A stretch of DNA of 15,767 nucleotides from CAYJPV01 sp964396055 (GTDB lineage Bacteria; Acidobacteriota; Vicinamibacteria; Vicinamibacterales; JAKQTR01), in NCBI GenBank assembly GCA_964396055.1, contig CAYNDV010000112.1, positions 1 through 15,767 of the forward strand. The letters are read 5' to 3'. Position numbers and translations under genes: made by a program. A model generated the notes under the pieces. That model ran no database searches. It had not been told where the DNA came from and saw only the letters and a list, made by a program, of their open reading frames with translations. This document shows positions 7,284 through 13,573 of this stretch, piece after piece (positions within the stretch are counted from its first letter, which is position 1; each line of letters opens with the position of its first letter).

Positions 7284-8014
7284 GACGCCGGCTCCAGGGG
7301 TCCGATGATGTCGCGCTGCAGGGCCATGAGCCGCTCGAGGCCGGCATCGGCCAGGTCGAGCATGTCGCCCAGGCGGTCGCGGCTGAACGGCTCCGACTCG
7401 GCCGTGCCCTGGACCTCGATGTACCGACCATCCGACGTCTTGACAACGTTCATGTCCACGTCGGCGCGCGAGTCTTCCTCGTAGGCCAGGTCGAGCAGGG
7501 GCACCCCGCCCACGATCCCCACGCTGACGGCGGCCACCTGGTGCGCCACCGGTACGCGGACGAGCGTGCCCTGGGCCACGAGTTTCCGGAAGGCGAGCAC
7601 CATCGCCACGAAGGCGCCGGTGATCGACGCCGTGCGGGTGCCGCCGTCGGCCTGGATGACGTCGCAGTCAATCCAGACCGTGCGCTCGCCCATGTCGGCC
7701 ATCCGCGTGACCGACCGCAGCGACCGGCCGATCAGGCGCTGAATCTCCTGCGTACGGCCACCCACCTTGCCGGCGCTCGACTCGCGCGTGGACCGCGTGT
7801 TGGTCGCCCGCGGCAGCATGCCGTACTCCGCCGTCACCCAGCCGCGGCCGGTGTTGCGCAGGAACGGCGGCACCTTCTCCTCCACGCTGGCCGTGCAGAT
7901 GACCCGCGTGCGCCCCGCCTCGATCAAGACCGAGCCCTCGGGGTGGACGATGAAGTGCGGCGTCATGGTGATGGGCCGCAGGTCGCGCGGCGTTCGGCCA
8001 TCGGATCGGGTCAT
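7280..8014 (-). CDS. rph: Ribonuclease PH
   Basis: This 244-residue enzyme is a phosphate-dependent 3' to 5' exoribonuclease that trims the 3' ends of tRNA precursors and other RNAs. Visible family features are the N-terminal SDGRTPRDLRPI, the phosphate-binding region with Arg87 in GRTQEIQRLIGRSLR, GGTRTASI (residues 124-131), and the late DLAYEEDSRADVDMNVV, which carries the conserved acidic residues. Length is near the usual 240. The ATG at 8014 is chosen because GAGG (complement of 8020-8023) lies 5 bases upstream and the protein aligns from there. The frame stays open to 8527, but that extension crosses the AGAAGAC array and the GerMN gene and is not real. It probably belongs to the operon with the upstream amidase and GerMN genes, although the array separates it from GerMN. 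Confidence 0.97.
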   Translation of the reverse strand: MTRSDGRTPRDLRPITMTPHFIVHPEGSVLIEAGRTRVICTASVEEKVPPFLRNTGRGWVTAEYGMLPRATNTRSTRESSAGKVGGRTQEIQRLIGRSLRSVTRMADMGERTVWIDCDVIQADGGTRTASITGAFVAMVLAFRKLVAQGTLVRVPVAHQVAAVSVGIVGGVPLLDLAYEEDSRADVDMNVVKTSDGRYIEVQGTAESEPFSRDRLGDMLDLADAGLERLMALQRDIIGPLEPAS

Positions 8015-8033
8015 GGGAACCTCACGGGCAAAC

Positions 8034-8068
8034 AGAAGACAGAAGACAGAAGACAGAAGACGGAAGAC
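8034..8068. repeat. AGAAGAC heptanucleotide tandem array
   Basis: Five units on the + strand, four AGAAGAC and one GGAAGAC. It begins 4 bases beyond the stop codon of the - strand GerMN gene and ends 19 bases before the rph start. Here the transcript would read the pyrimidine-rich complement GTCTTCT, unlike the arrays beside + strand genes. Confidence 0.93.
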
Positions 8069-8072
8069 GGAG

Positions 8073-8705
8073 TCAGAGACGAGGCCCGGGGCCCGGTGTG
8101 CCCGGGGTGCCCGGCTCGGCCACGGGCTGGGCCACCGCCGGGGCGTCGAGCCACTGCTGCGCCCGCGGCAGCGGCCGGCGCAGGTCGACGTGGCCGGCCA
8201 GGGTGTCCACTTCGTGGCCGTCCACCAGGATCTGGACGCTCCGGACGGCCGGCATGTTGGACGTGATCGTGCTGACGATCGTGTAGACCGTGAAGATCTC
8301 GTTGAGGGATCCGCCCGGGTGGGCGCGGCGCAGGTCGGCGTTGAAGTCGACGAACACCTCGCCCTCGTCGGATACGAACACCCCGCGGACCGCCGTGCCC
8401 GGCGGCATGGCCGACGTGAGGCCCTCGGGGGCCGGCTCGAGCTGGGCCTCGAGCAGCCGCCGGATCTGATCGCCGGGCGTGTCGCCGAACCCCACCTCCC
8501 GCTGCACCGGGGCCAGGCGCAGGCCATCGGGCGACACGTAGAACAACGTGGCCGTGATGCGGCGCGTGGCGCCCGTGGCCTGCCCGGGCGCGGCGGGCCC
8601 GGCCGCCGCGGGCGCTGGCGGCGCCGTGAACCGTACCACCGCCCACGTGGCGATTCCCACGAGAGCCGCGGCGAGCACGATGATGACGGCCGTGCGGCGG
8701 TTCAC
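8073..8705 (-). CDS. GerMN domain-containing membrane-anchored protein
   Basis: This 210-residue protein has a short N-terminus, one membrane anchor or signal segment (about residues 6-25), a Pro/Ala-rich linker (26-47) and a GerMN-type domain (about 49-180). The domain shows ATLFYVSPDG, the helix QIRRLLEAQLE, the strand VFVDFNADLRR, the LNEIFTVYTIVSTI helix and the terminal VQILVDGHEVDTLAGHVDL. GerMN domains occur in spore germination protein GerM and in many non-spore-forming bacteria as envelope proteins. Placement beside a cell-wall amidase suggests a peptidoglycan-related role; this is inference. No lipobox Cys is present. The C-terminal tail is Pro/Gly-rich. The GTG start (8703-8705) overlaps the amidase TGA stop as GTGA, so the two are likely co-translated. 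Nothing here indicates sporulation. Confidence 0.85.
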   Translation of the reverse strand: MNRRTAVIIVLAAALVGIATWAVVRFTAPPAPAAAGPAAPGQATGATRRITATLFYVSPDGLRLAPVQREVGFGDTPGDQIRRLLEAQLEPAPEGLTSAMPPGTAVRGVFVSDEGEVFVDFNADLRRAHPGGSLNEIFTVYTIVSTITSNMPAVRSVQILVDGHEVDTLAGHVDLRRPLPRAQQWLDAPAVAQPVAEPGTPGTPGPGPRL

Positions 8706-10246
8706 GGCCGGCGCGCTCCTTCGATGCGCGCCCGGTAGCGGACGATCGACTCGAAGAGCCCCTGGACGATCCGCGTCTTGAACTCGTCGGTGCCCAGCTG
8801 GGCTTCCTGCTCGGCGTTGCTCAGGAACGCCATCTCGACGAGCACGGCCGGCATGTTCGCCGCCACCAGCACGCGGAACGGCGCCTGCTGGATCGGGCGC
8901 TGGCTCATCTCCACGCGCCGCCGCAGCTCTTCCTCGATGAAGCCCGCGAACACGGCCGACTCGGCCATGTGCCGCGCCTGGGCCATCTCCCAGAGGATGA
9001 GCTGGATGTCGCGCGACCCGGCGCCGGCGACGGGCAGGGCCCGGCTCTGGGGATTCTCGGCCGCCCGTCTCATCTCCTCCTTGTAGCCGTCCAGGCTGAG
9101 GTAGAAGACCTCGGCCCCGCGCGTCTCGCGGCGCGGCGACGCGTTGGCGTGGATGCTGATGAAGAGATCGGCCTTGTTGTTGTTCGCGATGGCGGCACGC
9201 TCGTCGAGCGGCACCAGTCGGTCATCGTCTCTGGTGAGCAGCACGCGCAGGCCGAGGCGCCCCTCGAGCAGCCCTTCGAGGCGCCGGGCGACGTCCAGCG
9301 TGATGTCCTTCTCGACCGCGCCGTTCTGGCCGCGCGCGCCCGCTTCGTCACCGCCGTGCCCCGGGTCGAGGACGACGGTGCGCAGCCCCGGCGCGCCCGG
9401 CGCCGGCAGGGGCGTCGCCGGTTCGGCGGGCTGCGGCGCGGGTACCGCCGGCACGGCCGTGGGTGACGGCGGGGCTGCGGTGCTGCCCGCCGCCATGACG
9501 TCGATCACCACCCGCGACGACGCCGCGTCGATCGGCACGGCGGTGGAGCGGAAGGGCCCGGCGCCCGGCGCGAGGTGCAGGACGATCGACGCCGGGTCGA
9601 CGGGGCCGATTTGCTCGACGAGGCCCAGGCCCGGCACCGCGGCCGTGTCCAGCGCGTCGGCGTCGAACGCGACCACCAGCCGCCGTGGTTCCTGCGTTAC
9701 GTTGTACAAGGCGCGTGGCGAGATGTCGAGCGTGACGCGCGTGGCCCCACCCGCCTGCTCGGTCCGGGCGGTGACTCGCGGCACCCGGAGGTCGCCGACG
9801 ATGAGGAGGCGCGATCCGCGCCGCAGGTCCATCCGCCGGTCGAGGATGAGCGGCAGGGCTTTGCCGGCGAACTCGGGCGGCACCAGCCACCGGGTGCCCT
9901 CGCGTGCGGGCGGCGCCGGCAGCGACACGAGCCGGCCCGCGATGGAGGCCAGGCCCTGGTCGAGCGCGAGGACGACGGTCCGCGATCCGGACGTGACCGT
10001 CAGTGCCCGGGAGGCGCGATCCTCGCGCACCGTCAACTGGAAGAGCGCGGCCAGATCGTCCAGGCGGACCATCTCGTGGTCGCCCAGGCTGACGGCTGCC
10101 AGCGTCTGGCGCGCGCCGGCGCCGAGCACCGTGTACGGCGGGGCCGGGCGCGCGGACTGCGCCACCGTGGCCGGTGCGACCGAGGCCAGCACCAGGCCGG
10201 CCACCAACCCGAGCAGGACCCGCCGGACCATCACGCGTTTCATCAT
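8702..10246 (-). CDS. N-acetylmuramoyl-L-alanine amidase (Amidase_3, AmiC-like)
   Basis: This 514-residue periplasmic enzyme cleaves the bond between MurNAc and the stem peptide of peptidoglycan, usually for daughter-cell separation. From the ATG at 10246: signal peptide (1-29, cut after ATVA), a copper-amine-oxidase-N-like domain (about 35-150), an AMIN-like domain (about 155-250), a Pro/Ala linker (about 251-285) and Amidase_3 (about 290-505). Zinc ligands and catalytic residues are visible: His297 in DPGHGG, Glu312 in VEKDITLD, His366 in SIHAN and Glu471 in VEMAFLSN. A helical insertion (about 386-432) may gate the active site, as in AmiC-type enzymes. AAGG lies just upstream (10248-10251), so the start is ATG 10246 or the adjacent ATG 10243; a longer frame to 10312 would precede the signal peptide. 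The gap to the AI-2E gene is 52 bases. Confidence 0.94.
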   Translation of the reverse strand: MMKRVMVRRVLLGLVAGLVLASVAPATVAQSARPAPPYTVLGAGARQTLAAVSLGDHEMVRLDDLAALFQLTVREDRASRALTVTSGSRTVVLALDQGLASIAGRLVSLPAPPAREGTRWLVPPEFAGKALPLILDRRMDLRRGSRLLIVGDLRVPRVTARTEQAGGATRVTLDISPRALYNVTQEPRRLVVAFDADALDTAAVPGLGLVEQIGPVDPASIVLHLAPGAGPFRSTAVPIDAASSRVVIDVMAAGSTAAPPSPTAVPAVPAPQPAEPATPLPAPGAPGLRTVVLDPGHGGDEAGARGQNGAVEKDITLDVARRLEGLLEGRLGLRVLLTRDDDRLVPLDERAAIANNNKADLFISIHANASPRRETRGAEVFYLSLDGYKEEMRRAAENPQSRALPVAGAGSRDIQLILWEMAQARHMAESAVFAGFIEEELRRRVEMSQRPIQQAPFRVLVAANMPAVLVEMAFLSNAEQEAQLGTDEFKTRIVQGLFESIVRYRARIEGARRP

Positions 10247-10298
10247 ACCTTGAGCGCGGCCGGGCGGACCGAGAGTGGAACCGACCCGCGCCCCTGGA

Positions 10299-11411
10299 TC
10301 AGCCGGCGGCATCGGCCGGCGGCGCGCCCGTTGGCGCCGCCGGGGGCGCCGGGGCTGGCGGGTCGGACGACCGTTCCGGCTGCGGCAGCACGGATTCGAG
10401 CAGGATGCCCATGACCGCGGCCACGACGGGGCCCAGCACGAGGCCGATGAACCCGAAGGCCGCCACGCCGCCCATCAGGCTGATGAACACCGTCAGGCCG
10501 TGCATGCTGGTGCGGCCGCTCAGCAGAATCGGGCGCAGGACGTTGTCCGCCATGCCGATCACGAGCGCGCCGTACCCGATGAGAACGACGCCCTTGACCA
10601 CCTCGCCTGACGCGATGAGCCAGATCGCCGCGGGCAGCCAGACGATGCCCGAGCCGACTGCGGGAATCAGGGAGAAGACACTCGTCATCACGCCCCAGAA
10701 CACCGGGGCCCGGAACCCGAGGAACGACAGCGCGACGCCCGTCAACGTGCCCTGGACCACGGCCACGACGAACGTGGACCCGACCGTCGCCACCACCAGG
10801 CTGTGCGTGTCCTCCATGATCCGGTCGCGGCGCTCGTCGGCGAAGGGCAGCAGGTGGCGGATCAGCGCGACGACCCGCTCGCGGTCGCGCAGGAAGTAGA
10901 ACACGCCGAACAGCATGACGAAGAGCTGGAAGACCGACCCGATGACGTTCTGGAGCGCCGACCCGGCCGTGCCGGCGACATAGCCGGCCAGCCACTGGAT
11001 CCGTTCGCTCAAGGCGCCCGCCAGGTCCTCGGGCAGGGGAAACGGCACGCGCGCGCGTAGTTCGAGCCACCACTCCTGCAGGCGCGCCGGCGTGGGGATG
11101 GCCATGCCGGACTGCTGGAAGTCGCGGATCATGAACGTCACTTCCCGCACCAGCACGGTGAGGACGATCACGGCGGGGACCACGATCAGCCCCGCGGTGA
11201 CCACGGTCGTGAGTGTGGCGGCCACCGGCACGCCCATGCGCCGCTCGAAGCGCCGGGTCACCGGGCTGAGGACCATGGCGAAGACCGCCGCCCAGGCGAG
11301 CGACGCCAGAAACGGCGCCACGATCCGGAACGTCAGGTAGCCGACGGCCAGCACGACGGCATAGAACAGGACCCGTGCGAACCGCTCCCGCTCGGACTCG
11401 GACTCGTGCAT
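10299..11411 (-). CDS. AI-2E family transporter (PerM/YdiK-type membrane protein)
   Basis: This 370-residue inner-membrane protein belongs to the former UPF0118 group. Members have been linked to autoinducer-2 export or to ion/proton transport, so the substrate here is unknown. I see about seven to eight hydrophobic segments: two near residues 13-50, one near 60-88, one near 155-175, and several between about 205 and 345. Family motifs include FSLIPAVGSGIVWLPAA and DNVLRPILLSGRTSMHGL followed by FISLMGGVAAFGFIGLVLGP. A Pro/Ala-rich tail ends the protein. The ATG at 11411 lacks a strong Shine-Dalgarno sequence; TAGAGT ends 6 bases before it, suggesting leaderless transcription (see findings). 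A CTAGAGG array lies just upstream. The amidase gene follows after 52 bases and could be co-transcribed. Confidence 0.93.
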   Translation of the reverse strand: MHESESERERFARVLFYAVVLAVGYLTFRIVAPFLASLAWAAVFAMVLSPVTRRFERRMGVPVAATLTTVVTAGLIVVPAVIVLTVLVREVTFMIRDFQQSGMAIPTPARLQEWWLELRARVPFPLPEDLAGALSERIQWLAGYVAGTAGSALQNVIGSVFQLFVMLFGVFYFLRDRERVVALIRHLLPFADERRDRIMEDTHSLVVATVGSTFVVAVVQGTLTGVALSFLGFRAPVFWGVMTSVFSLIPAVGSGIVWLPAAIWLIASGEVVKGVVLIGYGALVIGMADNVLRPILLSGRTSMHGLTVFISLMGGVAAFGFIGLVLGPVVAAVMGILLESVLPQPERSSDPPAPAPPAAPTGAPPADAAG

Positions 11412-11417
11412 GGGGAC

Positions 11418-11423
11418 ACTCTA
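11418..11423 (-). promoter_or_regulatory. Putative -10 element for the AI-2E gene (leaderless geometry)
   Basis: Read on the - strand, TAGAGT is followed by 6 bases (GTCCCC) and then ATG. A transcript starting about 7 bases after the -10 box would begin at the start codon. TAGAGT is also the -10-like hexamer before the TetR gene. No consensus -35 is seen; that region lies in the CTAGAGG array. Confidence 0.4.
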
Positions 11424-11430
11424 CTAGGGG

Positions 11431-11472
11431 CTAGAGGCTAGAGGCTAGAGGCTAGAGGCTAGAGGCTAGAGG
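11431..11472. repeat. CTAGAGG heptanucleotide tandem array
   Basis: Six perfect CTAGAGG copies, followed by a variant CTAGGAGG to 11480. The stop codon of the GIY-YIG gene (complement of 11473-11475) lies inside the first variant unit. Because CTAG is self-complementary and 7 is not a multiple of 3, three consecutive units place TAG in all six frames. Confidence 0.95.
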
Positions 11473-11739
11473 CTAGGAGGGCCCAACGGCCTGACGGCCG
11501 TCAGTCATTGCGAGTTTGGCCGAGCGGGGAAGGGCCTTGATGGCCGCCTCGCGGGCAAGGGCGGCCGACCGGCTCTCGCACCCTTCCTGATACACCTCGC
11601 AGACCGGCCGCCGGGACGCCGTGTAGCGGGCCCCGCGTCCCGCATTGTGGGCGGCAACTCGAGCCGGCACGTCGGTGGTGGCGCCCGTGTAGAGCGTCCC
11701 ATCGGCGCAGCGGACCATGTAGACGAACCACCCGGACAT
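11473..11739 (-). CDS. GIY-YIG nuclease-domain protein (YhbQ/UPF0213-like)
   Basis: This 88-residue protein is a minimal GIY-YIG domain. It starts WFVYMVRCADGTLYTG, where the VYM and YTG signature lies at about residues 6-19. The expected catalytic Arg27 (DVPARVAAHN) and metal-binding Glu64 (LAREAAIK) are both present. Small proteins of this type resemble the UvrC N-terminal nuclease; some nick or bind DNA, but most are uncharacterised. The ATG (11737-11739) overlaps the ridA stop as TGATG, so translation is probably coupled. The frame is open upstream to 11901, but that part lies inside ridA and is Arg/Pro-rich out-of-frame sequence. The gene ends inside a CTAGAGG-type array, so the last residues (after about 78, TDGRQAVGPS) may reflect array-driven change of the stop position. 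Confidence 0.9.
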   Translation of the reverse strand: MSGWFVYMVRCADGTLYTGATTDVPARVAAHNAGRGARYTASRRPVCEVYQEGCESRSAALAREAAIKALPRSAKLAMTDGRQAVGPS

Positions 11740-12137
11740 CAGGGGATGTACGCCACGGCGTCGATCTCGACGCGCAGGTACGGGTGGGGCAGGGCCGCCA
11801 CCTGGACGGTAGTCCGGGCCGGGCGGTGGTCGCCGAACACCCGGCCGTACACGGCGTTCATCCGTTCGAAGTCGCGCATGTCGGTCAGGAATACGCCGCA
11901 TCGCAGCACGTGGGTGAGGTCGGTGCCAGCCGCCTCGAGGATGGTGCGGATGTTGCGGAACACCTGCTCGGTTTGTGTGTCGACATCGAGACCGACGAGC
12001 TGGCCCGTGGCGGGGTCGGCAGCCCCCTGGCCCGAGACGAAGACGAGGCGGTCGAAGACCACGCCGGGGGAGTAGGGGCCGACGGGCTTCGGCAGGTCGG
12101 GCGACAGGACGGGGCGCGACTGGGATGCGTGGGTCAT
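11739..12137 (-). CDS. ridA: RidA (YjgF/YER057c/UK114) family protein
   Basis: This 132-residue protein is of the enamine/imine deaminase family, which hydrolyses reactive enamines such as 2-aminoacrylate made by PLP enzymes. Visible features are KPVGPYSPG near residues 17-25, FVSGQGAADPATG (33-45), Arg108 in RTTVQVAALP and Glu124 in RVEIDAVAYIP. The Arg and Glu occupy the places of the active-site residues in RidA proper, supporting catalytic competence. Length is typical. RidA subfamilies differ in substrate, so the exact group is uncertain. The ATG at 12137 has no Shine-Dalgarno sequence: a run of C precedes it, with TAGGAT ending 6 bases upstream, a leaderless layout. It is divergent from ackA across the CTAGAGG array and overlaps the GIY-YIG start. 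Confidence 0.93.
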   Translation of the reverse strand: MTHASQSRPVLSPDLPKPVGPYSPGVVFDRLVFVSGQGAADPATGQLVGLDVDTQTEQVFRNIRTILEAAGTDLTHVLRCGVFLTDMRDFERMNAVYGRVFGDHRPARTTVQVAALPHPYLRVEIDAVAYIP

Positions 12138-12143
12138 GGGGGG

Positions 12144-12149
12144 ATCCTA
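12144..12149 (-). promoter_or_regulatory. Putative -10 element for ridA (leaderless geometry)
   Basis: Read on the - strand, TAGGAT is followed by CCCCCC and then ATG. The same 6-base spacing and the same upstream AGCCCCTAGTAG occur before the AI-2E gene. No consensus -35 is seen. Confidence 0.4.
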
Positions 12150-12156
12150 CTAGGGG

Positions 12157-12226
12157 CTGGAGGCTGGAGGCTAGAGGCTAGAGGCTAGAGGCTAGAGGCT
12201 AGAGGCTAGAGGCTAGAGGCTAGGGG
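12157..12226. repeat. CTGGAGG/CTAGAGG heptanucleotide tandem array
   Basis: Ten units on the + strand: two CTGGAGG, seven CTAGAGG and a final CTAGGGG. It lies between the divergent ridA and ackA genes and takes up about a third of that intergenic region. It is the longest array seen whole in the window. Confidence 0.95.
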
Positions 12227-12233
12227 CCTCTAG
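12213..12233. repeat. Inverted repeat formed by the end of the CTAGAGG array
   Basis: CTAGAGGC (12213-12220) pairs with GCCTCTAG (12226-12233) around TAGGG. The second arm is an inverted copy of the array unit, so the array changes strand at its right edge. An alternative stem is AGGGGC (12222-12227) with GCCCCT (12233-12238). Confidence 0.65.
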
Positions 12234-12251
12234 CCCCTGGCCCCTGGGAGA

Positions 12252-12260
12252 TGGTACTAT
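12252..12260 (+). promoter_or_regulatory. Extended -10 promoter candidate for ackA-pta
   Basis: TGGTACTAT has the TG-N-TANNNT form of an extended -10 element, which can work without a -35 box; none is seen. It lies just right of the array and inverted repeat. A start near 12267 would give an ackA leader of about 83 bases. Confidence 0.45.
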
Positions 12261-12349
12261 CCCCCTGACCGGCACTCTCCAGGTGCCCATTTCCGTTCCG
12301 CTGGCATCCCGCCTCCACCGCCACGTTGGACGCTAGAGCAGGGCCTTCC

Positions 12350-13534
12350 ATGAACGTACTCGTACTCAATTGCGGTTCCTCGTCCGTGAAGTTCGCCGTC
12401 ATCGATCCGGTGGCGGCCGTGGAGTCGGTCTCCGGCATCGCCCAGCGGCTCGGGTCCAAGGACTCGACGCTGGACTGGAAGCGGAACGGCACCAAGTCGT
12501 CGTTGCCCACCCCCGGCGCGCACCACGAAGAGGCGCTGCGGGCGATCGGCGACCTGCTGGGGCAGCTCGGGCTCAAGGACGGGCTCATCGGCATCGGCCA
12601 CCGGGTGGTGCATGGCGGCTCGAAGTTCGCGGGCTCGATGGCCATCACGCCCGAAGTCATCGCGAAGGTGGAGGAGTGCATCCCGCTGGGGCCGCTGCAC
12701 AACCCGCCGAACCTGGTCGGCATCCGGATCGCGCAGGAACTGTTCCCGGCCCTGCTGCAGGTGGGCGTCTTCGACACCGCGTTCCACCAGACGATGCCGC
12801 CGGTGGCCTACACGTATCCGGTGCCGTACGAGTGGCTCGAGCAGCACGGCGTGCGGCGCTACGGCTTCCACGGCACGAGCCACCGGTTCGTGGCGAAGCA
12901 GGCGCTGGTGCAGACGGGCCTGCCCGCCGACGACCACGCCCTCATCACGCTGCACCTGGGCAACGGCTGCTCGTCGGCCGCGGTGCGCAACGGCCGCAGC
13001 GTGGACACCACGATGGGGCTGACGCCGCTCGAGGGCCTGATGATGGGCACGCGCAGCGGATCGATCGACCCGGCGATCATCGGCCACGTGGCCGGCGCCC
13101 TCGGCAAGACGGACGCGCAGGTGGTGGACCTGCTCAACAAGAAGTCGGGCCTGCTGGGCGTGTCGGGCCTGTCGAACGACATGCGGACGGTCGAAGAGGC
13201 CGCGGCGAAGGGGCACGAGCGCGCCGCCCTGGCCCTCGAGCTGTTCTGCTACGTGCTGGCGAAGTCGACGGCGAGCCTGGTGGTGCCGCTCGGCCGGGTG
13301 GATGCCATTGCCTTCACCGGCGGCATCGGCGAGAACTCGACGACGGTGCGGGCGAAGACGCTGGCCCTGCTGGGCTTCCTCGGCCTCACGGTGGACCCGG
13401 CGGCGAACGCCGTCCACGGGAAGGGGCAGCACGGGCGGATCTCGGTGGAGACGCGGCCCCAGGCGCTGGTGGTGCCGACCAACGAAGAACTCATGATCGC
13501 CATGGACACGGCGGAGATCGCGCAGGCGCGGTAA
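12350..13534 (+). CDS. ackA: Acetate kinase
   Basis: This 394-residue cytoplasmic enzyme converts acetyl phosphate and ADP to acetate and ATP, and works in reverse for acetate uptake. All main motifs are present: Asn7 in VLNCGSSSVKF, Arg85 in GHRVVHGG, Asp142 in FDTAFHQTMP, His174 in RYGFHGTSH, the phosphate loop HLGNGCS, GTRSGSIDP and FTGGIGENS. Length is close to the usual 400. The ATG at 12350 is chosen because it begins the conserved N-terminus (MNVLVLNCG). The frame is open to a TTG at 12326, but that adds residues not expected in the family. No strong Shine-Dalgarno sequence precedes it; AGAGCAGGG at 12335-12343 is the nearest. pta follows after 39 bases, so the two likely share a transcript from the extended -10 at 12252. 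Confidence 0.98.
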   Translation: MNVLVLNCGSSSVKFAVIDPVAAVESVSGIAQRLGSKDSTLDWKRNGTKSSLPTPGAHHEEALRAIGDLLGQLGLKDGLIGIGHRVVHGGSKFAGSMAITPEVIAKVEECIPLGPLHNPPNLVGIRIAQELFPALLQVGVFDTAFHQTMPPVAYTYPVPYEWLEQHGVRRYGFHGTSHRFVAKQALVQTGLPADDHALITLHLGNGCSSAAVRNGRSVDTTMGLTPLEGLMMGTRSGSIDPAIIGHVAGALGKTDAQVVDLLNKKSGLLGVSGLSNDMRTVEEAAAKGHERAALALELFCYVLAKSTASLVVPLGRVDAIAFTGGIGENSTTVRAKTLALLGFLGLTVDPAANAVHGKGQHGRISVETRPQALVVPTNEELMIAMDTAEIAQAR

Positions 13535-13562
13535 CGCGGCGCCTGGCGTGTGGACGTTTCGC

Positions 13563-13567
13563 GGAGG
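13563..13567 (+). promoter_or_regulatory. Shine-Dalgarno sequence fixing the TTG start of pta
   Basis: GGAGG lies 6 bases before TTG at 13574. It cannot serve the upstream in-frame GTG at 13550, so it decides the pta start. Confidence 0.8.
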
Positions 13568-13573
13568 TTATCC

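Noticed and set aside
8014..8527. N-terminal extension of ribonuclease PH
   Set aside because: The in-frame extension crosses the array and GerMN gene, is Arg/Ser/Pro-rich, and a good ribosome binding site precedes ATG 8014.
8073..8705. Evidence for sporulation from the GerMN domain
   Set aside because: GerMN domains are common in non-spore-formers, and no other sporulation gene is in the window.
10299..11411. A quorum-sensing system inferred from the AI-2E transporter name
   Set aside because: The family name reflects one early report. No luxS, receptor or other AI-2 gene is present, and members have other proposed substrates.
11740..11901. Longer 142-residue form of the GIY-YIG protein
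   Set aside because: The extra N-terminal part lies entirely inside ridA, is Arg/Pro-rich, and the domain begins at the ATG that overlaps the ridA stop.
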